The notes under the pieces: generated by a model | Database searches by the model: none | What the model saw: only the letters and a program-made list of their open reading frames with translations | Told to the model about the DNA's origin: nothing | Translations under genes and position numbers: made by a program | Assembly (NCBI GenBank): GCA_038231575.1 | Contig: JBBRLB010000213.1 | Span: 1 to 6,598 of the forward strand | Reading direction: 5' to 3' | DNA length: 6,598 nucleotides | Source of the DNA: CAITWF01 sp038231575 | GTDB taxonomy: Bacteria > Verrucomicrobiota > Verrucomicrobiia > Opitutales > Opitutaceae | In this document: in pieces, positions 1 to 5,309 of the stretch | Numbering within the stretch: the first letter of the stretch is position 1 | Layout of the letters: each line of letters starts with the position of its first letter

Positions 1-198
1 AGCTTCAACGGCCGCTTCCGTGACGAATGCCTCAACCGCGAACTGCTCGGCAGCGTGCTCGAAGCGCAGGTCATCGCCCGTAACGACCGTGACGAATACA
101 ATGCAATCCGACCGCATAGCTCGATCGATTATAACGCCCCGGCAGAGTATCGCGCTGAGCTTTTGAACCAAGCTCCCGGCTCCAGTCAGGCCCGCTAA
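1..198 (+). CDS. IS3-family transposase OrfB, C-terminal part (5' end outside window)
   Basis: Frame 1 is open from base 1 to the TAA at 196-198 and encodes 65 residues. They begin SFNGRFRDECLNRELL and continue with RNDRDEYNAIRPHSSIDY. This is the standard end of the IS3 OrfB integrase core (rve domain): the catalytic Glu of the DDE triad normally sits just before SFNG and so lies immediately outside the window, while the Arg seven residues after it is present. The YNxxRPHSS block is the family's typical C-terminal signature. The enzyme would carry out copy-out-paste-in transposition, made as an OrfAB frameshift fusion. Whether the rest of the gene is intact cannot be seen. It was missed as an ORF only because its start is off the window. 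Confidence 0.9.
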   Translation, partial: SFNGRFRDECLNRELLGSVLEAQVIARNDRDEYNAIRPHSSIDYNAPAEYRAELLNQAPGSSQAR

Positions 199-280
199 GC
201 CGGGCCTTCCTTCCGCCGGAAGCTTGCCGCGGTCCCGTCCCTCCACCATCACTCGAACTCAGATCATCAACCCGCCCAGA

Positions 281-318
281 CTCTCATTCCGGGTGGCTCA
301 GAAAAGTGAGTCCGGTCA
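281..318. repeat. Putative right terminal inverted repeat of the IS3 element
   Basis: The bases before 318 read GGTGGCTCAGAAAAGTGAGTCCGGTCA when joined in two parts (292-304 and 305-318), ending in TCA, the complement of the TGA that begins many IS3 ends. The outer edge at 318 is the better supported one; the inner edge is a guess because the matching left repeat is outside the window. Confidence 0.5.
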
Positions 319-329
319 AATAATAATAA

Positions 330-959
330 ATGAAGTCTATATATACTATCACTGTTTTATTCGCCTTAACTATAACGGCGTTTATCATAATCAGACTTTA
401 TGGACCGCCGCACTACGAGGTTTTTGAGTATAATACTAGCCATAAAACTAGCGGATTTTACTTCGACAGCCGCGGAATTGGTATCGTGGTTACTGATGAC
501 GGCGTTATTCCTTATTGGCGCCTGAGAGGACTTGCCAAGTCTGTTTTTGATTCAAGTCGCTATGTATCTTTGACCATTTGCGACGCTCAGACCTTTTCTT
601 CGGACAATGCGCTTTCGATTAAAGAATTGTTTGTCGTTGGTCGAACCGACAAACTTGCATTTAGTGTGACCCCCAGTGCCGGTTTTTGCTATATTATTTT
701 CCCTAAAAATCCTCCTCCGGTAGTATTCGTTAAAAGGCCGTTGGCTGTATTGTTATGTCCCAAAGTTGACAGTGGAGAGCGAGTCAAAGAGTGGGAGCAA
801 TGGTGTGCTAAAAATGATTGCATTTACCTTAAAATAGAAAATGCCGATGCGTCGGCTATTGCCGACGGAATTCGCAGTATGCAAGTGGTAGTGGCAATGC
901 GTCGTAGCCGGGAAAACCAGAACCTGCCTCGATACGGGCCGAGCCAAAGACCTCAGTAA
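330..959 (+). CDS. Hypothetical protein with N-terminal membrane segment, AT-rich orphan gene
   Basis: This 209-residue ORF matches no family I recognise. Residues about 4-22 (IYTITVLFALTITAFIII) form one hydrophobic stretch, so the product is probably anchored in the inner membrane or exported. A region of mixed polarity follows, with several Cys and a Pro-rich turn (KNPPPVVF), and a basic, low-complexity tail after about residue 185. The ATG at 330 is the earliest possible start: three in-frame TAA codons (321-329) stand directly before it. There is no clear ribosome binding site, because the upstream bases belong to the IS3 right end, which finishes at 318. Base composition is clearly more AT-rich than the rest of the window, especially at third codon positions, which suggests foreign origin. 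Codon pattern and length argue for a real gene. It may have lost its native promoter or its original 5' end to the IS. The last 20 or so codons are GC-richer and could be a replaced C-terminus. Confidence 0.6.
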   Translation: MKSIYTITVLFALTITAFIIIRLYGPPHYEVFEYNTSHKTSGFYFDSRGIGIVVTDDGVIPYWRLRGLAKSVFDSSRYVSLTICDAQTFSSDNALSIKELFVVGRTDKLAFSVTPSAGFCYIIFPKNPPPVVFVKRPLAVLLCPKVDSGERVKEWEQWCAKNDCIYLKIENADASAIADGIRSMQVVVAMRRSRENQNLPRYGPSQRPQ

Positions 960-960
960 G

Positions 961-974
961 CCAACCCAAGGGGG
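961..974 (+). repeat. Outlying copy of the CCAANCCAAGGGGG motif, followed by TCATGT
   Basis: CCAACCCAAGGGGG is followed at once by TCATGT (975-980). The same arrangement, a CCAANCCAAGGGGG unit then TCATGT, occurs at 1137-1156 as the outer edge of the RAYT unit. Here the palindrome that should follow TCATGT is absent; an IS3 left end begins at 981 instead. Confidence 0.75.
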
Positions 975-980
975 TCATGT

Positions 981-1109
981 TGAGGTTGCCCTGAATTGAC
1001 GGACACGGGTGTGGGGCCAAAACCAAAGGCATCCCATGAAGACCCAGTTGCAGAAGCCGTCCGCTGGAAAGACGCATTACAGCACGGAATATAAACAGGA
1101 AGCGTTAGG
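981..1109 (+). mobile_element. Truncated left end of a second IS3-family element
   Basis: TGAGGTTGCCCTGAATTGAC at 981-1000 followed by GGACACGGG looks like an IS3-type left terminal repeat and leader, and it is followed at 1036 by the start of an orfA. The element is cut off near 1105-1109, where sequence identity to OrfA stops and CCAAG-type repeats start. The terminus differs from that of the IS3 element at 1-318, so these are two different insertion sequences. Everything downstream, including most of orfA, orfB and the right end, is missing, so this is a dead remnant. Confidence 0.7.
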
Positions 1110-1110
1110 C
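1036..1110 (+). pseudogene. IS3-family OrfA, N-terminal remnant of about 25 codons
   Basis: From the ATG at 1036 the frame reads MKTQLQKPSAGKTHYSTEYK and then QEAL before it diverges. This is the typical opening of a verrucomicrobial IS3 OrfA (HTH_Tnp_1-type), where EYKQEAL is normally followed by ELW and the helix-turn-helix. Here the next codons run into the CCAAG repeats, so the DNA-binding domain is lost and the reading frame continues only by chance, into the RAYT region on the opposite strand. It should not be annotated as a functional gene. Confidence 0.8.
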
Positions 1111-1150
1111 CAAGCCAAGGGGGCCAATCCAAGGGGCCAATCCAAGGGGG
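1110..1150 (+). repeat. Tandem array of three CCAANCCAAGGGG(G) units abutting the RAYT unit
   Basis: Three consecutive units are visible: CCAAGCCAAGGGGG (1110-1123), CCAATCCAAGGGG (1124-1136) and CCAATCCAAGGGGG (1137-1150). They differ at the fifth base and in the length of the G-run. The last G-run overlaps the left inverted repeat of the RAYT unit and is followed directly by TCATG. A fourth copy lies at 961-974 on the far side of the IS3 remnant, which suggests that the remnant interrupts the array. Confidence 0.85.
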
Positions 1151-1170
1151 TCATGTCGCGAATCGCGAAT
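1147..1170 (+). repeat. Left 24-bp inverted repeat / REP-like hairpin of the RAYT unit
   Basis: GGGGTCATG (1147-1155) is followed by TCGCGAATCGCGA (1156-1168) and AT. The second part can fold as a five-pair stem, TCGCG/CGCGA, around AAT. The transposase stop codon (TGA, complement of 1151-1153) and its last codons lie within this repeat, so the repeat doubles as coding sequence for the C-terminal residues SRFAT. Confidence 0.9.
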
Positions 1171-2143
1171 AGAGTGTCCGGAATTGCTCGCTTTCCGCGC
1201 CACCGGCGCGCTCGAAGCGCGTGACGAGCGAACTTACGCTACTGGCACCGCCCATCGCCAGTCGCTCGCCGAGCCAGCGGTTGGAGACCGAACTGACTTT
1301 TTTCAGCACGGCGGCGAGGAGCACCTTCTCCGGGGCGGACTTGGCCGCCGGCAGCCACTGCAAGTTGATGCCTGCGGCCTCGGCAAGGCCGTTGAGCCGT
1401 TTTTCCCAGAGCTGGGCGCGGGCTTGTTGAAGCGCGAAGGCGTCCGCGCCAAGGAGGCTGAAAGGGCCGGGCCCGGCGACTTGCTCGGCCAACCTCGTGC
1501 GCAACTCCTCCTGAAACTCGGGCGAACCGACCGCCCATCCGCGGCAAAGCGCGCCAAATTTTCTTTTCCTTTCCCGGGGCGCTTCAGTGGAACGCAGGAC
1601 GAGATAATCGAGATAGGAGCGCCAGCCGCCGGCGGTGTCGGCCAGCCCTCCGCTTTCGTCCAGAATCAGGGAGCCCACCAACCAGGGAGGCCGCAGGCTT
1701 GAGGCGAAGCGATGAAGGCTGCTCCAGCGATACTCTGCGAGGCGGTCGCCAGCGACGATCCCCGCGGTCGACGGATTCAGGTGGATGTAGTGGGCGACCT
1801 CGGCCAAGGCAGGACCGGGTTCGACGTGAAACGCCTTGTATCGGCCCTGAAACGGCCGACCGACCTCGCCACGGAAGCGATTGAAACGGGCGGCCCACGT
1901 GCCTTGGAGCCATTTCATTCCCTCGCTCAGGTTCGGTTCGGGCGTGGTCAGCGCAAGGTGAAAATGGTTCGTCATGACGACATAGGCATGAACCAACCAC
2001 CGGAAACGCACGCAGGCTTCATCGAGACATTGCGTCATCGCCGCCGCCGCACCTTTGCCCGCGAACAAGGGTCGGCGATAGTTGCCGCGGTTGATGACGT
2101 GGTAGCAGGCGCCGGCATATTCCAGTCGAAGTTTACGGGCCAT
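1151..2143 (-). CDS. REP-associated tyrosine transposase (RAYT, Y1/HUH family), long form
   Basis: This 330-residue protein starts at the ATG 2141-2143 (MARKLRLEYAGACYHVINRG), the standard opening of the Y1_Tnp/TnpA_REP family; a GTG 13 codons upstream (2182) is possible but less likely. The metal-binding HUH motif is NHFH at residues 59-62. The nucleophile is probably Tyr119 in HYIHLNP, where the family has YIxLNP. GRPFQGRYKA (about 95-104) is also typical. A C-terminal extension of about 200 residues ends in a helix-turn-helix-like stretch, VSNRWLGERLAMGGASSVSS (about 285-305), which may bind DNA. Such long forms are common in Verrucomicrobiota and Planctomycetes, while the E. coli type is about 165 residues. 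The enzyme cuts and joins single-stranded DNA at REP hairpins through a 5'-phosphotyrosine. All key residues are present, so it looks intact. It is convergent with the gene at 330-959. Confidence 0.93.
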   Translation of the reverse strand: MARKLRLEYAGACYHVINRGNYRRPLFAGKGAAAAMTQCLDEACVRFRWLVHAYVVMTNHFHLALTTPEPNLSEGMKWLQGTWAARFNRFRGEVGRPFQGRYKAFHVEPGPALAEVAHYIHLNPSTAGIVAGDRLAEYRWSSLHRFASSLRPPWLVGSLILDESGGLADTAGGWRSYLDYLVLRSTEAPRERKRKFGALCRGWAVGSPEFQEELRTRLAEQVAGPGPFSLLGADAFALQQARAQLWEKRLNGLAEAAGINLQWLPAAKSAPEKVLLAAVLKKVSSVSNRWLGERLAMGGASSVSSLVTRFERAGGAESEQFRTLYSRFAT

Positions 2144-2214
2144 ACGCAAAACGGAACGCAACCGGCCGACTCTACAATACACGCGTCACCCGAAATTAGG
2201 GTGCCGCGCGGCGC
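2144..2214 (-). other. RAYT leader with subterminal palindromes
   Basis: Between the right inverted repeat and the transposase ATG lie two small dyads: CACCC (2187-2191) pairs with GGGTG (2199-2203) around GAAATTA, and GCCGCGCGGC (2203-2212) is a perfect 10-bp palindrome. They may be binding sites for the transposase or structure in the leader of its mRNA. No convincing promoter or Shine-Dalgarno site is visible before the ATG. Confidence 0.35.
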
Positions 2215-2238
2215 ATTCGCGATTCGCGACATGACCCC
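2215..2238 (-). repeat. Right 24-bp inverted repeat / REP-like hairpin of the RAYT unit
   Basis: This is the exact reverse complement of 1147-1170: on the plus strand it begins ATTCGCGATTCGCGA and ends CATGACCCC. It lies upstream of the transposase start, about 70 bases from the ATG. Its outer C-run (2235-2238) overlaps the first unit of the right-hand tandem repeat. Confidence 0.9.
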
Positions 2239-2263
2239 ATCGATGGCCTCCCATCGATGGCCT
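2236..2263 (+). repeat. Two exact tandem 14-bp units, CCCATCGATGGCCT
   Basis: CCCATCGATGGCCT occurs at 2236-2249 and again at 2250-2263 without spacing. Each unit contains the perfect palindrome CCATCGATGG. In RAYT orientation the array reads AGGCCATCGATGGG twice, then G and TCATG, so it ends in a G-run against the inverted repeat just as the left-hand array does, although the unit sequence is different. Confidence 0.9.
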
Positions 2264-2266
2264 CCG

Positions 2267-2300
2267 GAGCGGCGTCTGCAAGACAGACGCCCTACCGCTC
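2267..2300. repeat. REP-like hairpin downstream of the pectin operon
   Basis: GGCGTCTG (2271-2278) and CAGACGCC (2284-2291) form a perfect eight-pair stem around CAAGA. The flanking GAGC (2267-2270) and GCTC (2297-2300) can extend it across a one-sided bulge. It sits about 60 bases past the stop of the minus-strand gene ending at 2362. It could act as a terminator or protect the 3' end of the mRNA, but it has no T-run after the stem, so a dispersed intergenic palindrome is the more cautious reading. Confidence 0.6.
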
Positions 2301-2361
2301 GAATCCTTTCGCGCCCGCGTGCGGCCAAACCTGTTGCCGCGACGAGCGCTAGACACGCGCC

Positions 2362-5295
2362 CTACTTGCGCACGAGCAGCAGCCACGCCTCGCCCGTCGG
2401 CTTCGTGATCGCTTTTCCGTCGCCGAGATTCGCCCGCGACGTTTTTCCGTCGCGCGGGTTGAACCACGTCGCGGTTTTGCCCGGGAGTGGCGATGCGAGT
2501 GAAATACTCCCACCGTTCATCGAATAGATCACGACCGTCGTGCGCGCCGTGTCCGCGAGCACCCACGCATCGGGCGCGAAACCGTCGACCGGCTTCAGTT
2601 GTGGCATCACGGCCGCGAGTTGCTCGTCGAGGAACGCGTAAAACGCCGCGTCGTTCCGCCGTTCACCGGCTTGCGGCGACCCGCTCTCCGCGGACACCGG
2701 CGACGCACCGCCGCTCATGAAAACCGGAATCGGCCCGAAGCCGCCGTGCCCCGCCACGATCGCCTTGCCGGGAAACTTGTCGCGATACGCGCGCACCTGT
2801 TGGTAAACAAACTCCGCCTTCGTCGGCATGATCGCGTCGCGGCCAAACGTGTTCGTGCGGATTTCGCGAAACGCCAGCTTCCCCTCGCCGTCGGGCGCGA
2901 AGAGTTTTCCGTCGGCCAGATACTGCCAGTAGCGCGTGTCGATCACGTCGATGTGCGCGCCGCGGATCGGGTCCGCGAGGATCGCGTCCGTCACCGCCTT
3001 GCTGGTCTGCAACTGGAGCCGGATACGCTTGCCGTGCGTCTTCTCCCACGCCGCCACCGTATCGATGAAAAACTGCTGGAACGGCAGCGGACCGGCGAAC
3101 TGATAGCCGAGCGTGAGCACGAAGTTCGGCGAGTCGCCCAGCACATCGAGGATGTGGTGGATGTAGCGTTCGTGCAGCGGACGCCGACGGGCGTCGTTCG
3201 TGTCGTAAAACTGATCCGCGATGTGGTGACGGTTTTGGCCCGGGCCTTCCCAGTTCGGTGGCTCGGGAAAACCCACGTCCTGAATGCAGTTTGCCTGCCG
3301 CCAGGCATACTCCGCCCAATGCGCCGACGCCTCCTGCACGTTGTGGTTGTCGTAAGCTTGATAAACGAACACCAGCCCTTTCGCGGCGCAGTCATCCGCG
3401 AGTTCGCGCAGCCGCGAGAAATACCACGGGTTGAATTTCGTCAGATCGTATTTACTGAGACCGTCGGTCGCCTTGCCCTGCCCACTGCGCGCCCACGGCG
3501 ACTCGAAGAACGGCCCCCACACTTCGCCGTCGTCCCATTTCGTGATCAGGTGGCTGTCGCGCCGCCGATCATACCACAGCGCGGGAAACGCATAATAAAA
3601 CGGCGTGTGCTGCGCGACCATCGTGTCGGTAAGCACGCCGAGATCCTCGGTCAGGCCGGGTCCGGCGCGTCCCGGCGCCCACCGGGTCGGGTTCGACGCG
3701 GGCCGGCCGCGATTCGGAATCAACTGCCCCTGCCACAGCGCACTCCCCATCGCGGGGCCGAACAACGTGCGGCCCTCGACCATGAAATAGCCGTTCACCA
3801 GTGTGATCGTTTTCACCGCCGGCTTCACCGGCTCCGGCAGCGCTCCGCGGAACGCGGGCACATTCGACGGATCGCGCGGCATGGGCGGCAGCGTCAGGGC
3901 GGTGAGCGCCGCGTCGCCCGCCCGCGCCGCGAGCTGCGCTCGATAGAGCGACGGGGTCTTTTCATCGACGACCACGCGATTCGGCGCGCCGGGCGGCTGA
4001 TCGACGTTGATGCGGCTCTGCGCTGCGCAATTCCACAACACGCAGTTCGCCGCGGTCCACGACGCCCCTTGCGTGCGCTGGCCGAGATTGGCCAGGGCCA
4101 GCGCGGCCCCCTGAATCGACACGCGATCATACAGCGCCCCACTCGCCCAGCTCTCGAACGGCCCGCTGTCCGCGTTCGCCCGCAGCGCCTGGCAGTCGAG
4201 AAACACATTCGGGCCCGCCGAGCAGTGGCCCACGACAAAATCGCGCCAGCCATCTTCCGCCCGGCACCGTTGCACGAGCACCTGTTGTCCACCGACATAA
4301 AAGCTGACGCGCCGCCAGCCGCCGATCTCCGACACCGGCTCGACACTCGCGCAGTCCTCGACCGTCACGGCCCGCGCCGAGCGGTCGACCCACACGCACG
4401 AGCTGACAAACTTCTTCGCGGTCACGCCCCACACCCAGGCGTTTTCCGCATCGGCCACCGCCACGCAGATCCAGGCATGCTCCTCATCGAGCGGATTCGC
4501 GGCACTGACCTCGCTCACGCAGGTAAGATTTTCGAGGCCGACATTGCGCAGGCGGAGGGGCGAGCTCAACGCGTGCACCGTGGCGCCGCCGTAGCTCGCT
4601 TCAAGGGCCGTGGTAATCGGTGCGTCGAGCGTGACTTTTTTTATCGCGGCATCGACCGCCGTGACGGTGCGCTCCCATTCGATGTCGCGCGAGCCCGGCG
4701 TCCAGTCGGTGCGTTGCTCGCGATACTGACCGGACGCCGTGAAATCGTTCGCCTTGATCGCCTCGATCCACTCGCGCGTGCTCGGGCGCCGCACCAGCAA
4801 ACGGCCGCCGGGCGCCAAGCCATCGACGCTGGCCAACGTCAGTTCTTTTGCGCCGGCGGGCACGACGTCGTCGGTCACACGCACCGCCACGCCAATGATG
4901 CTCTTGGTCAGGCCGCCTACTTGAATCAGCGTCCGACGCGATTGCCCGGCGGCGAGCAGCGTCGCCCCGTCGCCACGCAACACCACGCCGGAGGCGTCGA
5001 GCTGCAACTGTCCTTCAATGCGAAAGGTCCCCGTGCGCAACACCACCGCGCCGCGAAAACCATTCGCGTCCAGCGGCAGCTGGCCCACTGCATTCAACGC
5101 GGCCTGGATCGTCCGCGTGTCATCGCGGCCGGTCGGCACCACGGCGAACTTTGCCGGCACCGTCGGAATCGCCACGCCGCCATCTCCGTAACCCGCCGAA
5201 GAAAAATCCATCAGTGGAGCCGGCGGCTCCGCGGCGAACGCCCACGTCGCGCCGCCGATTAAACCGAGAAGCGAAATCAGCGCGCGCGTTTTCAT
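2362..5295 (-). CDS. Secreted pectate-lyase-like beta-helix / DUF4038-DUF6298-like barrel fusion
   Basis: The 977-residue product starts with a signal peptide (MKTRALISLLGLIGGATWAF, cut likely after AFAA near residue 22), so it is exported. Residues about 50-430 resemble the pectate lyase 3 superfamily: GRDDTRTIQAALNAV, then GAVVLRTGTFRIEGQL and VVLRGDGATLL, the usual first coils of a right-handed beta-helix. From about 498 (NGYFMVEGRTLFGPAMGSALW) to 900 it resembles the TIM-barrel DUF4038/DUF6298 group, related to GH140-type enzymes. The end (TATWFNPRDGKTSR to EAWLLLVRK) resembles the beta-domain that follows DUF4038. Its likely role is attack on pectin or rhamnogalacturonan side chains. The ATG at 5293-5295 lies 14 bases after the stop of the GH105 gene, so the two are probably cotranscribed and perhaps translationally coupled; no strong Shine-Dalgarno is seen. 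At residue 732 a Gln (GYQFAG) stands where barrel relatives are expected to carry an acid. Exact activity is unknown. Confidence 0.85.
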   Translation of the reverse strand: MKTRALISLLGLIGGATWAFAAEPPAPLMDFSSAGYGDGGVAIPTVPAKFAVVPTGRDDTRTIQAALNAVGQLPLDANGFRGAVVLRTGTFRIEGQLQLDASGVVLRGDGATLLAAGQSRRTLIQVGGLTKSIIGVAVRVTDDVVPAGAKELTLASVDGLAPGGRLLVRRPSTREWIEAIKANDFTASGQYREQRTDWTPGSRDIEWERTVTAVDAAIKKVTLDAPITTALEASYGGATVHALSSPLRLRNVGLENLTCVSEVSAANPLDEEHAWICVAVADAENAWVWGVTAKKFVSSCVWVDRSARAVTVEDCASVEPVSEIGGWRRVSFYVGGQQVLVQRCRAEDGWRDFVVGHCSAGPNVFLDCQALRANADSGPFESWASGALYDRVSIQGAALALANLGQRTQGASWTAANCVLWNCAAQSRINVDQPPGAPNRVVVDEKTPSLYRAQLAARAGDAALTALTLPPMPRDPSNVPAFRGALPEPVKPAVKTITLVNGYFMVEGRTLFGPAMGSALWQGQLIPNRGRPASNPTRWAPGRAGPGLTEDLGVLTDTMVAQHTPFYYAFPALWYDRRRDSHLITKWDDGEVWGPFFESPWARSGQGKATDGLSKYDLTKFNPWYFSRLRELADDCAAKGLVFVYQAYDNHNVQEASAHWAEYAWRQANCIQDVGFPEPPNWEGPGQNRHHIADQFYDTNDARRRPLHERYIHHILDVLGDSPNFVLTLGYQFAGPLPFQQFFIDTVAAWEKTHGKRIRLQLQTSKAVTDAILADPIRGAHIDVIDTRYWQYLADGKLFAPDGEGKLAFREIRTNTFGRDAIMPTKAEFVYQQVRAYRDKFPGKAIVAGHGGFGPIPVFMSGGASPVSAESGSPQAGERRNDAAFYAFLDEQLAAVMPQLKPVDGFAPDAWVLADTARTTVVIYSMNGGSISLASPLPGKTATWFNPRDGKTSRANLGDGKAITKPTGEAWLLLVRK

Positions 5296-5309
5296 GGGTA
5301 AAAATCAAC

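Larger units (their letters stand above)
1..318 (+). mobile_element. Right-end portion of an IS3-family insertion sequence (left part outside window)
   Basis: This stretch holds the 3' end of an IS3-type orfB gene (stop at 196-198), about 120 bases of non-coding sequence, and a plausible right terminus at 318. Read inward on the minus strand from 318, the sequence starts TGACCGGACTCACTTTTCTG, which fits the 5'-TGA start common to IS3-family inverted repeats. The next bases (319-330) are A/T only, an abrupt change in composition that supports a boundary here. The left end, OrfA and the target-site duplication cannot be checked because they lie before base 1. The exact terminus is inferred. Confidence 0.7.
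1147..2238 (-). mobile_element. RAYT transposon-like unit bounded by perfect 24-bp inverted repeats
   Basis: A single Y1/HUH transposase gene lies between two exact inverted copies of a 24-bp sequence (1147-1170 and 2215-2238). Each copy holds GGGGTCATG followed by a near-perfect palindrome, TCGCGAATCGCGA. The unit is 1092 bp and carries no other gene. Known REP-associated tyrosine transposases are normally single genes flanked by inverted REP hairpins, and this matches that plan. Identity of the two ends suggests that the unit is young or under selection. No cleavage site can be assigned from sequence alone. Confidence 0.8.

Noticed and set aside
319..981. A composite transposon carrying the orphan gene
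   Set aside because: The two IS3 ends differ in sequence and one element is a dead fragment, so they are not a matched pair that could move the gene together.
856..1077. A 73-codon minus-strand ORF containing MTPLGWLTEVFGSARI
   Set aside because: It spans the IS3 remnant, the repeat and the tail of the orphan gene. The MTPLG part arises only from reading the TCATG/CCCCC repeat backwards.
1110..1150. The three short repeats as a CRISPR array
   Set aside because: Units are 13-14 bp and directly adjacent with no spacers, and no cas gene is nearby.
1009..1224. The 71-codon ORF containing the OrfA start as an intact small gene
   Set aside because: Only the residues from 1036 to about 1107 are OrfA. 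The rest is translation of tandem repeats and of the reverse strand of the RAYT gene.
2271..2291. Hairpin as a confident rho-independent terminator
   Set aside because: The stem is good but no T-run follows it on either strand, so it is listed only as a REP-like palindrome.
1712..2527. A 271-codon plus-strand open frame across the RAYT gene and the operon end
   Set aside because: It runs through the inverted repeat, the tandem array and two real minus-strand genes. The product has no motif and its composition is what antisense GC-rich frames produce.
2599..5262. An 887-codon open frame on the plus strand, antisense to the beta-helix/barrel gene
   Set aside because: It is the codon-aligned shadow of a GC-rich gene. 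The translation is Arg/His/Ala-rich without any family motif, while the minus strand has a signal peptide and recognisable domains.
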